DNA from: Chaetoceros tenuissimus
Lineage: Eukaryota > Bacillariophyta > Thalassiosirophyceae > Chaetocerotales > Chaetocerotaceae
Direction: 5' to 3'
Assembly: GCA_021927905.1 (NCBI GenBank)
Contig: BLLK01000055.1
Location: 124,001-188,000, forward strand
Length of the DNA stretch: 64,000 bases
The translations under genes and the position numbers were made by a program. Shown here in pieces: positions 10,701 through 23,255 of the stretch (positions are counted from its first letter, which is position 1; each line of letters opens with the position of its first letter). Below the pieces are notes generated by a model, which was given only the letters and a program-made list of their open reading frames with translations, was not told where the DNA came from and searched no databases.

Positions 10701-13700
10701 TTGGTGGTGCTAGGGACCCTTCAAGGTCTAGATCTGTATCTAGATCTAGAGCTGCTGTTCCGAAAAGCAATGCTCCAAATGCAAAATCTTCTCCAAGACG
10801 AAGCTCCTCTCGACCGTCATCTGGTGCTCGAAGATCTGCTTTACCTCAAGGCTTTCGAAAATCTGGAACACCTGGATCTCCACAAAGAAAGAGTGCTCCT
10901 GCTAAAAAGAGTAGAGCAGGTACTACTAAGGGAACTAGTACATCGTCGCCAACTGCGGATTTCACTATAGACATAGATGAAAGTGGAATTCCTGATATAG
11001 AAGTATCCAAGCAATACATTTCATCCCTTGACATTCCAGATTGGCAAACAGTCGAAGAAAGTGGTGACGTGGTTACAGGATTACAGTCTTCTGATTGGAA
11101 GAGTCGAAAGGCAGCAATTGAGTCTCTGATTAATTTCTCCAAAACATCAAAAGCCAAATCGGATGGTGTACAATACGTATCCAAGGCCCTCGTTTTGGTG
11201 AAGAATTTCACCAAACAATTCAAGGATAGTAATTTCAATATTGCAAAAGCCTCATGTGAATTATTCCTTTCCATGTGCGATGTAATTCAAGAAAATGCTG
11301 TACCAATGGACGCCTGGATATGTAGAGATGCTGTGCTACTTTCTGTTACAAAGATTGCAGACAAAAAGTTTGCCCAAGTCGCCCCTCCTCTTCTCTCTCG
11401 CCTCTGTGAAGTTCAGCTTCCAGAAATAATCACCTGTTTAGCTATCACCGATGTAGAGAGCATCAAATCCCCATTGCCACATGAAGGTTTATTGAGTTGG
11501 GGTCAAACTTTTTGCGTAGAATTTGGTGCTCACTCGTTAAGGAAAAATACGAAAATTTTTATAGAATGGGTTTTGAAGGAGTGTGGTAGTACAAATGTAA
11601 AAGTGAAGACGGCTGCATATTCGCTCTGTGGAACACTCCATGTTCACCTTGGTCCTTCCTTCAAAGCTTTGTTGATGTCTACTGTCAGTGATGATGGTAT
11701 CCGGACTCAAGTAGAAAAGAAGATCGAATCCAATCCTTTTGATGCTTCTGCATCTACAATCGCTACTAGAAAATGTCTAGTCGCATCTGACACCGCAAAT
11801 GGAGGTAACAGTGGAGGCAATCATTCTGTTGCAATTGATTTACCAAAAACAGATTTAATGGCCAAACTTCCATCTGATATTATTGAAAGAATGGAGACCA
11901 AGAATGGGAAAGACGCTTGGAAGAAGAGAAAAGCAGCACTTGAAGAAGTTGCAGATGTCTGTGCACAATATAAGGGATTACTTTCCACTTCTTCTGAAAG
12001 TATGCGTGGCCTTGTAGACTTGTCGAGGGCGTTGAAATCGAGACTTGGAGACTCTCAAGGAAATTTGAAACCAATAGCTGCAAGAAATATCGCCATGATA
12101 TTGAACTCCGTGGACGGTACTTCTCAAGCAAAATTGGGGAGAATCGTTTATGCAGCTCTTATTCATCTTGGTATGAACGACAATAAGAAGATTGTGCGTG
12201 ATGCAGCACTAGAGGCAATAGAGCAAGGAATAAACCTTACTGATATCGATGGTGGTGGGATAAACCCACGTGCAATGGAACCTCTGATAGCAGGATTTGT
12301 TTCTGAATTAAACGAATCAGAATTTAAGGTACGTGAAGATCAAAGTGTGCCAATCTGAATTTCACCACAATGTTACTCATATTTCCTCTTAGGCTATTGG
12401 ACTCCCTGATATATTTAATATCTTGTTGAGTTGTGCAGATTTCTTCCCTACCCTTGCAAATATTTCAACATCAAAGGGTCGTACAACCTTGACTCAATTT
12501 GGCCAAACGTTGATCAGATGTCTAACTTCATCTAGATCTGAAACGAGGTCAGGAGCTGAGGCACTATTGCGAAAATGTATCGAGAATGGTGTTCTAAAAA
12601 TCACTCTGTTGGAAAAGGCTGTGTCAAAATTGCTGCCTGCTGAACAGAGGAAGGTTCAACCAGTCATAGAATCACTTTCATCAGTCGAAGTTGCAAATGA
12701 CACTAGACCGAGTAAAGGTGCCATGAGAAAACGCTCCGCTACACCAAGTAGCAGGCAAAGTGTATCAGGTAGACAAAGTACTAGTGGTCGGACTATCTCT
12801 TCTCGATCAACATCTGTATCTCGGAGTGGTAGACAATCTCTGGGAGGAGGCAGCACCACCAACACCGTGGAAATTTTACTCAATGATCCAAACTTTCATC
12901 CCCTTGTTTCCCTATCTAGCCCGTTTATACCGAAGCATCAACGTCTAATGAGACAGAAGGACAAAATCCCCGAATATCCAGAAGAACCATCCGGAAAAGA
13001 TGACTTGGCAGTCCTGAAAAAATCTTGGTCAAATTTTTTGCCTCCTGACAGTGTTGAGATTTTCTTTCCACAAAATGGCTTCCAAAAACAGGATGATGCG
13101 TCGGATGGTTGCATTCTTTTGTCACATACTCTTTCTCTCGTATCAAAAGCAAATGATACCAACATCGTTATCGAGCAATTAGACCTCATTCTGAGGTGGT
13201 TTACTTTGGCTTTATGCACCCGTGAGACAACAAGTGGAATGGAAGCTCTCCTCGGTTTCTTCAATGATCTAACTGTCTTACTACGTGCAAATAATTACCA
13301 ATTTTCAGATACAGAGAGTGCACTAGTTTTGCCGTACCTAATAGAGAAAGCAGGTGTTGCCAAGGTGAGAACTTTATTTTTCACTACTTTCAAATTCTAG
13401 AATTTCTATCTAACAACACATTTTAGGGACGATTCCGAGAGAAACTACGAGAATTATTAGATACTTTTGCAAATGGGGATCTATATTCACTTACGAAATA
13501 CGGATCGCAGACATGTGTTTCTGTTATCGAACGTACATCGAACTCAAAAGCACGTGGAATCGCCATCAAAGCACTCCAGCAGTGCACAGACTCCAACGGA
13601 TTGAATGCAATAGGGAAAAAAGGTATCATCATAACTGCAAAGGGTTTTTCTGAAGAAAATTTACCCGAGAATAAATCATTATATCTTGATCTAATAGAAA

Positions 13701-15967
13701 CAGTTCTTTCTAGAATGAATGGTGATACATCAAAATACTTCAAGATTTGTGGTACAACTGCGTTATCGAGTAAGGCGCGCGATGCTATCGAACAACGATT
13801 GCTCAGAGGTCCATCATCTCCTAGGCGAACTCCTGCCTCTACTTCGTCTGCATCGAAAACTCCTTCACAAGATAACAATGAAGTTGTGGACGAAGACGGT
13901 CCTTTTAAGTTTTCCTTCAACACCGCTGGATCCAAAGACTCCGAAGGTTCAAGAGTTTCTCTGCCTGAGGGTATGGCTCAACGTAGGGAAGCTTCCTCTG
14001 GCGCTGCTGCCTCTTTAAGACACCGACTACAACAGATTAGAGATAAACACGTGGGGGATGGCGATGTTGGCGACGAATTGAATGAGTTTATGCCATCAAA
14101 TATTGACCACTCAACAAAAAGTATGGGCCCCCCTGAGCCGTGTCCACTTTACGACGAGATTGTACAATCAGTAGAAACTCTTCTTGGAGAACCAACGCCT
14201 CTTCTAGAAATCAATGATCAATTTACGAAGGCTTTGGTTTCGTTACGCCAGTTGCACTCTTCATTATCTAACAGTAACAATGATAGTACAGGAACCGATC
14301 CTCAATTATTGTTACAGCTAAAGGAACACCTACAGTACAAAGTTGCTAATACTGTGAAGCTTTTGACAAGGTAAGCACTTTTGAACATTGTCACAACACT
14401 CCTTAGCTCGTTTCTCAAATTTCTTGCAACAGGGTGCTTGAGTTTGGCTTTCGATGCGGTACTCCAACTAATCGGGATGGTTTATCAGTACCTCTATTGT
14501 CTGTATCCATTGCAGGTTTGATGGCAATCTTTCTTGATGGAAAGCTAGCTTCGCAGGTTGTTCCTCAATCTTTGTCGCTTGTTATTTATCAGGGTACAGC
14601 AGCTCTCTTAGACAAGAGATTATCTGCAACTGCAACACCAGAGTCGTCTGGATTAGATTCATCTACTTCCAAAAAAATGGTTAAGGCTATTAACAAGGTA
14701 GGCCATGCTATGCTGTAGTCAGATGATAAAACATCACACTTTTTCTGGTACTTATCCTTACATTCATTCTTATTCTTAGCTTGCTATTCAAGCATCTTAT
14801 GGTGCCACAAGACATGTTTCTTTAATAACTCTGATTTCCCTACAACTCAAACTGTGCTCATCAAATGAGTCGGCGATGGGACAATCAGATGTGAAGACTA
14901 CAAACCATCGCATGTCAAGGATAATTACGAAACTGTTTGCTAGAGTTATTAAAGCAGAAGAAAGTGAAATATCACCTTTTTCTAGTAGAGACTTTAATAT
15001 CGGAAGTGTTTTGAGAACTATTGAAGAATCTATCCAAAAATGTAATGAAATATCACCTCAGAGGGATTCGACTATGCACTCAAGTGCTAGTGATCTCGAC
15101 TCATACAATGCAGATAGGATGTCTCCTTGTAGAGATTTGATCCAAACCTTCGTGCATCACTTGTTGAAAGCTAAGAACAACCAAGGAAAAATTGTAGAAC
15201 TCCGTAAATCTCTCGAGAGTGTTGGACTGACGGAGAAATCATTAACTGGAAAGGCTTTTACTGACTCTTGTGGGAAGATTGGTATTAGCCCTTTGTTCTC
15301 GGCATCTCTTTCGCGACAAAAAACTGTCTCTGTTTCATACGATGTCGATTACTTATCTGAGTTAATATTTGCTGTTGGAGGGGCTGAAGATGACCAAGAG
15401 AGAGTAGAAGCCATGGGAGATCTACGAGAATATGTCGAGGCTCATAAAGATATTGATATTGAATCTCACTTATCTGGAGTGTCTGGACCCTTTCGAAAGT
15501 ATATTTTGGAGCAATTGAGATCTCCTTTTAGACCTTTGATAACTCCATCAGAGAGATCCTTAGTATCAGGGATTGATTCATCGGTGATGTCCAATGTGAA
15601 TGTGTCCACGCGATCTGTTGTCTCTCAATGGAGCACTGGTAACATGTCAATGAGTGAGAAACTGCGTTATTTGAAAAGTAAAATCAATGCAGCAGAGGTG
15701 TCTCATAGTAAAGCTCACGATCTAGTTGAGAACAGTGAAGGTCCACCCTCACCACCACGACAACCATACAAAACGTATGAAAGCAGTCCTGAGCCTACAG
15801 GCCAAGGAGTTTCTTCTCTGCGCCAGCGCCTAGTCGCCGCTACAGAAAGGGCAAAGATGAGATCACCCGAACCGATGATGAACGAGAAACGACCATCTTC
15901 TGCAGTTGGCAATGCTGCCGCACTACGGTTGAGACTGGAGTCTGTGCGAGGTATCAATAGGGATTAA
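7799..15967 (+). CDS. XMAP215/Dis1/MOR1-family TOG-domain microtubule polymerase, five exons
   Basis: Exons 7799-12328, 12393-13364, 13427-14370, 14433-14697 and 14780-15967 join in frame through introns of 62-82 bp (all GT-AG) to give 2632 aa, longer than the roughly 2000 aa of animal and plant members. Helical HEAT/TOG arrays include WKLRKASYDVLEELLEE (about 452), WSEKVGALDILLEAGG (about 736), WKSRKAAIESLINFSKT (about 1100) and WKKRKAALEEVADVCAQ (about 1375); each W-K/R start is typical of the tubulin-binding edge of a TOG domain. Ser/Arg/Lys-rich linkers separate the arrays. The first 345 residues are unusual: a module beginning STFTGERGG occurs three times, each followed by acidic then PPWKxK stretches. 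Family members recruit tubulin and drive microtubule growth at spindle poles and plus ends. Family confidence is high; exact exon ends were inferred by eye. Confidence 0.9.
7838..9010 (+). repeat. Triplicated coding module inside the TOG gene
   Basis: Three copies of a unit of about 150 codons within exon 1. Each starts STFTGERGG followed by an acidic step, then DLLAELRAISM, then N-x-S-x-x-RF (residues about 14-45, 161-194 and 311-344). Each continues with an acidic patch, a Lys-rich stretch and a PPWK[KQ]-type motif. Copies 2 and 3 are nearly identical in the 33-residue core; copy 1 is slightly diverged (GEANDADL, KNASADRF). Confidence 0.85.
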
Positions 15968-16033
15968 CGTCTTTTTAAGAACTAAAACTTGAATAATATA
16001 TAGAAATGGTTTTTATTGAAATACATATTATTT

Positions 16034-16212
16034 CTATCCCGACTTTTCTCCTCTTGCAACCCTTTCAACTAAGTATTGAATCTTCTTCTGTTTGCATGTG
16101 GCAACATAGGTCCATTTGTCTCTATGATAAGGAATAATATTTTCTGGAAAAGAAAGACCTGGTTTTGTTGCTTTGAGTAATATTTCACTTTGATTGGTAT
16201 CCAGCTTCAAAG
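16034..16212 (-). other. Possible 3' exon or gene remnant
   Basis: A minus-strand open stretch ends with YHRDKWTYVATCKQKK and LVERVARGEKSG and looks protein-like, but no ATG precedes it. A pyrimidine-rich run ending TTTGAAG just upstream (about 16213) could be a splice acceptor, which would make this a last exon. I could not find a convincing upstream exon between here and the LRR gene. It could equally be a decayed fragment. Function unknown. Confidence 0.25.
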
Positions 16213-16453
16213 GAAAACATGAAAAAGAAGCTGTCAAAGAAGTGCCTCCTCTCCTCAGTGGAAAGTAAGTTTATTCAATGGTGTGACTCTTATCATCTAC
16301 GTATCTCCTGTTGCTCACACAAAATGTAATTCTATTTTGTAAATAAAAACTCATTCTAATAATTAACATTGCCTAATTTCTATCTCAGCCACAAATTACC
16401 TTCTCGATACGCTTTCAAGCATATCCAAGCAAACATCATTTTGCGAGTTTACT

Positions 16454-17344
16454 CTATTCAACTTCACCCATTGCCTTCATAAGATACTCACGAATAATCT
16501 CCTTTTCCGTCAAATCACAGTATGGGTTTTCTTTCAAGTATTGCGATGGAGAAATTCCTGCGCTATTCTTTTCTTTGAATGCTTTCAGTCCCTTCTCTTG
16601 GATGATTGTGTGAATAACTTCTTTCAATGGTTGGAACGAGGAGCATGCTCTATGAAGAGCGAATTTCTCGTCGTTATTCATGTTCTTGAGCCATTGATTC
16701 ATGTAGTTGCTTCTTCCATTTTCTACGTGAGGTTCAATTGCTATTCTCTTAACCCTTAAAGGATAAGGACGAGGACTAGGGCTATTAGGAGGAGGGCTAG
16801 GAGGGTACACACGTGATGCTATTCCAATCGCAGTACGTTGGAGGGTATTAATACCAAGTTCAGTATCCTGTGGAACATGGAAGATGGACAAATTTCGGTT
16901 GCCCTCAAATGCCATCGCACGAATTTCTCTGCAGCTCGGTGTCATAAAGACACTTGAAAGATTGCAACAGCTAAAAGCACATTCACCAATATATTCCAAG
17001 TGGATTGACCACTTTACAAAAACAAGACTTTCACAATCTTCGAAAGCATGCATTCCAACCCTGACGACGGTATTTGCAAAAATGACTCTTTTGATGTTTC
17101 TGCAACCATGGAAAGTTCTCTCTGGAATCTCAGTTACACACAATACAATTTGCTCCCATGAAAGCCGTTCCTTCATGTACTCCTTGCATTCATCTGATAA
17201 ACCTTGATCAGATTCTAACGATTCTAGAGTCCGGTCTCTTACCCTCATCCTTCTTACTAATTCCACTTCTAGCTCATGATTATAGAGTTCCCTCGATCCG
17301 TCATAGTACAGAGTAACAAGACCGTTAACAGTAGCAACCCTCAT
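16454..17344 (-). CDS. BspA-like leucine-rich-repeat (LRR_5) protein
   Basis: Intronless, 296 aa from the ATG at 17344 (MRVATVNGLVTLYYDG). A more upstream ATG adds 16 residues, but the shorter start is favoured because the paralog at 30.9 kb begins at the same place. Repeats of the BspA/LRR_5 type are visible: IPERTFHGCRNIKRVIFANT, GMHAFEDCESLVFVKW, IGECAFSCCNLSSVFMTPS and IRAMAFEGNRNLSIFHVPQ. The C-terminal 90 residues (NNDEKFALHRACSS... then GISPSQYLKENPY) look like an ankyrin-like cap. This class is greatly expanded in diatoms; it is assumed to mediate protein-protein binding and the ligand is unknown. No signal peptide. Confidence 0.82.
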   Translation of the reverse strand: MRVATVNGLVTLYYDGSRELYNHELEVELVRRMRVRDRTLESLESDQGLSDECKEYMKERLSWEQIVLCVTEIPERTFHGCRNIKRVIFANTVVRVGMHAFEDCESLVFVKWSIHLEYIGECAFSCCNLSSVFMTPSCREIRAMAFEGNRNLSIFHVPQDTELGINTLQRTAIGIASRVYPPSPPPNSPSPRPYPLRVKRIAIEPHVENGRSNYMNQWLKNMNNDEKFALHRACSSFQPLKEVIHTIIQEKGLKAFKEKNSAGISPSQYLKENPYCDLTEKEIIREYLMKAMGEVE

Positions 17345-17862
17345 GGTATTAGTTGCAACTTCTTCAAACAATAGGACGATGGAATTGTGCAAATGTCGAA
17401 TTTATGAGAGTTCTCGATGTAAGATCTGGACAGGGTGCAAGTCCGCCAGCTTTTACTCTGTTGGAAACAGACAGGTCTTGATCGTGAAAGGCAACCATCA
17501 CGCTTTGATAAATGGTCAGTCTATCTCAATCAAATAATTGACTGTGTAAATGATGAGTATGGGGCAGAAAGTCAAAGTCATTGTGCCGACGAGCTTTGAC
17601 TTAAATCAACCCCCTATTGTACTCCAGGGGGATTTTCATTATCTCACCATTTCGTACATTTACCCCCCCCCCCCTTAAATGGGTTGATTGTTTTGAACGG
17701 CTCTATTGTACGTACTGAACCACTACTGCGTATTGTATCTCTCATCTCTCTCTCTTTGTTGTACCTTTTCATCATTTAAGAAGAATAACTACATCCCCTT
17801 GTGAGCTTGCTGCATATAGTTACAATTGTGTTCATCTTCCTCTACCACGGTCTTGGCGGACA
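17345..17862. promoter_or_regulatory. Divergent intergenic region with a 12-C run
   Basis: 518 bp between divergent start codons. It contains a poly-C tract of 12 bases (17663-17674) and a CT-rich stretch (about 17741-17757) close to the plus-strand gene. No gene seen. Confidence 0.4.
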
Positions 17863-19092
17863 ATGATGTCGCCAAGGGCTGAACTAAGGAAAGTTAGATC
17901 ACCAATGATCTCATCTCAAGGCAATGTATTCTCGTTCTCCAAAAGGAATTCTACAACTACAACACCTGGAAAATCCTTGACACAAAAGGATGCATCTGTC
18001 AAGAAAGCTTTTGTGCTGAAACTATGTTTAGTCACAGTCATTTTTGCATCACTTTCAATATTGAGAAAAGGAAAACTTATTGAATCCTATGTGAATATAC
18101 TTGGTCCAGTACGACTTGTCACAGAATTCGATCGTCTGCGATTGATTGAATCGAAACCACCACAAAAACCAAAACAAAGGAGGCAGCAAGTCATTATTAT
18201 TATAGGTTCACCAGCTTTAAAATATAATGTCTTGGAAAGAGACTTGATAGAATGGAGTAAGGAGTACAAAATTAGACCATATACATATTCACTGCCTGAT
18301 TTGAATCCAGAACTGTATTCATACCGCAGTGGCTTTCAACCATTCGTCAATGCATTAAAATACAAAGTATTGTCGTCACCTAGAGGATTTGCGAAGCGAA
18401 ATCATACAAAAGGTCGAATTTTTCAAACTTTGCTACATGAGTTTCGAGATCAATTCAATTCGCATTGGATGCAGAACAAACATTTGATTATCGGATCTGA
18501 TGCTTTGAATTCTTTTGAAAGTAATATTATTCGTGAAAGAGTCGTGAATGTTTTGGAATCTATCATGCCTTGGAATGATGCACGATATTCATTGTACGGC
18601 TCTAATGAACGAATAACTGCTGTTGTATTGTACACATCGGAACGGGTAAAACAATTAAAGTCGATATGGAAACTTACAAACTCTAATCAACGATTTGCAT
18701 CTTGGTTGACATCTGAAGAAGGAAAACAGAATTTAGATATATTTTCTACTGCTAATGAGTTGAAGATGCGAGGTGCAAATGTGGTGGTTATGGATATTGA
18801 TGATATTTTCAATAGGAAAAGGAGTATCTCACATTCCTTTGCTTGTGAAATATTGGACTTGGCATGTACCAAAGATGGGCTACTTCAAAGTGTTCCCAAT
18901 GCAACTCATGATTTCAAAGAAGAGAATGACTCTACACTTTTTGATGACGGTGACAAATATGATGCCATTGAAAAGATATTACATGATTACGATTGCAGCT
19001 TTGGTTTTCTCAGCAAAAGCAAATGTTCAAGGAGTCATGGAAAGAAACTTTCTTTGAATCAACTTGTAGAATCAATCAGGAAAGCTTTGTAA
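17863..19092 (+). CDS. Uncharacterised type II membrane protein, possibly sulfotransferase-like
   Basis: Intronless, 409 aa. A basic N-terminus is followed by one membrane segment (about residues 48-66, AFVLKLCLVTVIFASLSIL) and a large, presumably lumenal, domain. After a Lys/Arg-rich linker a hydrophobic strand VIIIIGSPALKYNVLERDL resembles the first strand and loop of Golgi sulfotransferases but lacks a clear P-loop-like GxxRSGT core. Later parts (TAVVLYTSERVKQLKSIWK and ANVVVMDIDDIF) fit a Rossmann-like fold as in such enzymes. I do not recognise the family with confidence; the topology and fold suggest a Golgi enzyme. Confidence 0.6.
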   Translation: MMSPRAELRKVRSPMISSQGNVFSFSKRNSTTTTPGKSLTQKDASVKKAFVLKLCLVTVIFASLSILRKGKLIESYVNILGPVRLVTEFDRLRLIESKPPQKPKQRRQQVIIIIGSPALKYNVLERDLIEWSKEYKIRPYTYSLPDLNPELYSYRSGFQPFVNALKYKVLSSPRGFAKRNHTKGRIFQTLLHEFRDQFNSHWMQNKHLIIGSDALNSFESNIIRERVVNVLESIMPWNDARYSLYGSNERITAVVLYTSERVKQLKSIWKLTNSNQRFASWLTSEEGKQNLDIFSTANELKMRGANVVVMDIDDIFNRKRSISHSFACEILDLACTKDGLLQSVPNATHDFKEENDSTLFDDGDKYDAIEKILHDYDCSFGFLSKSKCSRSHGKKLSLNQLVESIRKAL

Positions 19093-19433
19093 AAGTAAGC
19101 ACAAGTGAAAACTGACTTTGAGCAAGGCATTGAGGAATACAAGCGCCAAGTACAATGCCGATCTGCGAGAAAGTGACCGTTCAACCTAAATATTCCGACA
19201 TGTGAGATCATGTTTATAAATAATGTAGAATAAAGTTTTGAAGCTGCCCCCCTCTTACTTATATCCAAAATTGACAGTGTTTGTTTTACGTGAAACTACA
19301 ATAAAAATGATTTGAGGATACCTTTTCTCTCCACACATTCAATAGATTAGCCGTGAAAGATTTTTTCATGTATAAGTCTATATTATGTCTTTAAGCAATT
19401 AAGTTACAAATGTTTAACATTATTGTTGGAACA
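19093..19433. other. Convergent intergenic, no gene seen
   Basis: 341 bp between the stop codons of two convergent genes; AT-rich 3' UTR-like sequence only. Confidence 0.5.
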
Positions 19434-22379
19434 TCACTTTTTGCTTTTAGTCTTGTCTTTGTTTCGACGAAAGAGTCCAAATCTCTTTTTCTTTTTACCT
19501 TCATTCTTTTTCATATCTCCAGATTCCTGTGACATAGTGGCACTTTTTGGTACACTATCATTATTCTTTTCTTGAGTTGTTGCATCTCTTGACTTGGACC
19601 GAGACCTCCTATCGAACGATAATTTGGATTTAATCTTGATGACCTGGTTCTTCTTCGGTGTCATATCTGGAACAGTAGTTGGAGGCGATCTTGGCCTTTG
19701 GAAAGATATCTTCTTCGCTAGTGTCGCTGGAGAAAACTGTTTCTTTGTCAATTTGGTATCAACTACTTCATATCCTTGTTGTTCGTTTGAAGCATGTCTG
19801 AGAGGACCAATATATCTCACGAAGGTAAGATCAATTAGACTTGGATTCTCGACAGTTGCCAAGATTCTACATATGTCAGTTACATTTTTGTGCATAACTG
19901 AAATTCCATTCACTGCTGCTAGTTGATCTCCTACTTCGACTTGGTCACCAATGAATGTTGTAGAGCAGTGGCCATTCTCAAAGATTCGCTTCACCCCACA
20001 GCATGTTGTGTTCTCAGCAAATTCCACTGTAAATGACGAAAGTTAGAAACGATGCACCAAGACGAGTTATGAAAAGACAATGGAAACCTACCTCCAATAG
20101 GGAGTCCAACTGAAGTCTTGACAACCTTCACATCCGTTTTAATATCTAGATCATGCAACTCGTCATAAATTGAGTCCTTGAAGTCATGAATGGTTCTTGC
20201 TGCACTAATTGACAAGTCCATCAAAGCTTTCTGGTTCTCTTCGTTTGTGTATGCTACCGTATTTTGTGTGAAGATTGTATTTGCAGCATAATCAACAATA
20301 CTGTCAATAATGGATACTTCGTCCACCTCTTCATTGGTTGCAATAATTTCCTTTGGATTCGACTCATTTTTCTTTTTGCTTGTTCCCATGAAACCACACA
20401 TTCCACTGAACATATTCTCACAGTAGTTGTAGGCCACTGCGAATGGATCCTTGCCTTGGTCGTCTTCCTCATAAGTACCAAAACTTCCTTCAGATCCATA
20501 ACTCAAATCATCCATATCTTGTAAATCATCACGATTGCCATTCTTCTGACTTCTTTTCTTCACTTCAAGACTACTATCATTTAGTAATGAGTCCTCTAAA
20601 GCATTTCCGTCCTGAGATGTATTATCATTCAAAGTATCCTCCTCATCTGAAAGTTTATCCTCCTCTTCTTCACGACGCTTGTGCCTTTTCTGTCTCTCCT
20701 GATAAAAAAGTCAGTTAGAAATATTCTATTACTGAAACATTTGGTATGATGCAAACCTTCATAGGACTCACCTTCTTTTCCTGTTTGTACTTTGTCTTGT
20801 ACTCTTTTTTGTATCGAAGTTGACGCCTCCCAGGATTTGTCGCCTTCCCGCTCCCAATGAACAAAAGATCCTTGACAAAATCTTCGCACTCACTCATATT
20901 GCTCTTGGTGTAAGTCGAATGCATACTTCTTCCTGCTAGAGTGTCATCATCATCATAGGTATAGTCTCCTGTATGTTCCGTATAATCTGTAATTTCGGTT
21001 GCCCCATCCGACTCATATTGTGAATCTACTGACTGCTCTTCCTCCTCTTCCGGCACAAATTCATGAACAGTATCCTTTTGAAAGGAAACAAGAGATTGTC
21101 TTTCATTCTTACTTCTAGTCTTTCGTGCATTAGGATGAAGTCCATCGAGAGATACGCTGACAGGCTCGACAGTCCCTGTAGCAGCAGCCTGATTTCTCTT
21201 TGACCAAGCTTGCTTGGTTCTATCTTTCAATGTGTCTGCTCTTTTCGCATTTCCATCCAAGTCTTCAATCGAACTGTCACTATCATTACCATCCATATCA
21301 GTGTTGCGCACACGTCTCTTACGATTGGCATTGTACGCAGCATTTGTTGATTTCGAAAGTTGATAACCCTTTTCTTGTTCCATAGGAGGGATTTCTTCTG
21401 GGGCAGCTTCATATTGCGATAAATCTGTTTTGTCATCTTGATAATTCTCCTTGGAACTAGTCTCTTCATCCTGACTCAAGTCATCATTCTTCTTCATGGC
21501 TTCATCTAGCCCTTGTACCTTGTCTGCATCCCAGGGATGATCACGCTTTTCCCTTTTTTGTGCAAGATCTGCATCCTCTTCCTTTACAAATTTGTTCTTG
21601 AGAATACCAACAGGTCCATCTTCTTTCAAACTCTGTCCAACTTCCATGTCTTCCAGTTTTCCAACAGAATCATCACTCAAATTAGGAACAGCCCCTTCAT
21701 CTTGCAAACGTTCTGTAGGTTTTTTCACTGCTTCTGTCGAAACGACTGAAGTATCATTGACGAAATGATCAAAATCACAACTCAAGGGTGTACCTTCTAC
21801 AATCATGTCTGATTCATAAGTTTCACAGTCACTGACATAGTGCTTGTTGGGTGTGTTTGGGTCATCTTCGTCAAAAGTTTTCGCCTCATTCCATAGTTGA
21901 TCGAAATCTGTCGTGAGTTGCACTGTTTCTTCCGCACCTGCTGGTACTTGCATCACAAGTGCTTGTGATTTTGACTTTGGAGAAGGTGGAGTAACTGCTG
22001 CTGCAACGTTGGATGTATTCTTGATTGATGTGCTTGCGTTGGCTGCTACTCGAGGAGGAGAGAGTTCACATTCATCTTCCATTGGAAGTACTTTTCGTTT
22101 TGTGATGAGTGGTATGTCATCTGTGTCATGCAAGTCTATTGCAGTGGTTGCAGAGGATGGGGGACGATATGTCAACTTGTTCGTTACAGGATGAGGAGAA
22201 GCGATGGAAGAGCCTTGTGAATCTGCAGGTGATGTGACAGATGCAGCTAATGATGGAGTAGGTGAAGTAAGTGTCTGCTTGAATTTGTAGTTGTAGGGAT
22301 TTGAGAGTTTAAGGTCTCGTGTTCTCTTGGGAGGTCCCTCACTGTAGTCATAATTCTTCCAGTCAATTCTTTGAGACAT
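19434..22379 (-). CDS. PDZ-domain protein with long disordered N-terminus, three exons
   Basis: Exons 20772-22379, 20092-20698 and 19434-20026 join in frame (GT-AG introns of 73 and 65 bp) to 935 aa. The first 500 residues are low-complexity and acidic. They contain a Thr/Tyr cluster (TEITDYTEHTGDYTYDD) and end in a basic helix (LRYKKEYKTKYKQEKK, continuing across the first junction into ERQKRHKRREEEE). The PDZ domain spans about residues 727-810 and is split by the second intron: SVGLPIG then VEFAENTTCCGVKRI, GDQVEVGDQLAAVNG and DLTFVRYIGPL, where LPIG is the carboxylate-binding loop. The C-terminus is basic and ends with KKKRFGLFRRNKDKTKSKK. PDZ domains bind C-terminal peptides of partners, often at membranes. 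A second PDZ protein with the same Thr/Tyr cluster and basic tail is encoded at 27.7 kb. Partner unknown. Confidence 0.82.
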
Positions 22380-23255
22380 GTTTTAGTACTGGAGTTATAT
22401 GTTGTAGATTCTTTTCTTTAGAACTCTTTCTATCGCTTTTCTCTGGAATGATTTTAGAGAACTTGATAGGCTTCGGTCTAGTCAATCAAGAGGATACTGA
22501 CGAAAAAGTTGAAGCAAATTAACTCGTAATAACTCTGAAAGAAGCAATCGATTGGAATGTCGGTAACATGTGAGAGAAGAGGGTAGGAAAGCGCACCTGC
22601 TCCGATCTTGAAAATTCAAAACGACTCAAGTTTCATTGACTCGTGTCAAGCAAGTCAAACGGTATAACTGTTTTGGTAACAGTCATTATTTGTAAAATGC
22701 AAGAAGCTTCATTTCTTCTTGATTTCATCCTTATAATGTATACTCCTTGACTACAATTCACTGCTCATTTATAACATTTTATTTGAAAATACTGGAAAAC
22801 ATTATATATGACTTTGTCTATATATGTGTTTGTGTCCACTAGTATAATGTTGATAGAAAGGTTCAACCGAATACAAAATGCCAAGATAAAGTAGAGGTGA
22901 TTGCAACATGCATACACTCAGCCAGTGAAATGGTATATTTATATATATGATTACTCTTGGCATGAACGTGATATTTCAAATAGTGTAGCAGACAAGAAAC
23001 ATTTACGAGTACGTTTTCTTTCGTTTTTTCTTTTATGGATCTGACTCACTCTCCGGGTCTTCTATTCTTTGCCTGTCTTTCCCTTTCTCTTTTGTATCTC
23101 TAATTCCAGTTCATGTGTCCAGCTGGAGCTGAAACAAGAAAGCGACCACGATTGATTGAATTAGTTACAATACTCATCAACATTCTTTGAGTTTCCATTG
23201 AGATTACCATATCATTATCATAGTCAAGCTTACACCCAACATCTATTTATTGATC
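22380..23255. promoter_or_regulatory. Divergent intergenic region, PDZ gene / plastid ubiquitin gene
   Basis: 876 bp with no protein-like frame. It should carry the promoters of both flanking genes. Pyrimidine-rich stretches occur around 23010-23100, upstream of the ubiquitin start. Confidence 0.4.

Noticed and set aside
17343-17537. Plus-strand open frame opposite the LRR gene start
   Set aside because: Overlaps the LRR promoter and 5' end on the other strand and has no protein-like features.
17663-17674. Poly-C run as a possible assembly gap
   Set aside because: Twelve C bases in a row occur naturally and flanks are normal; no sign of a join.
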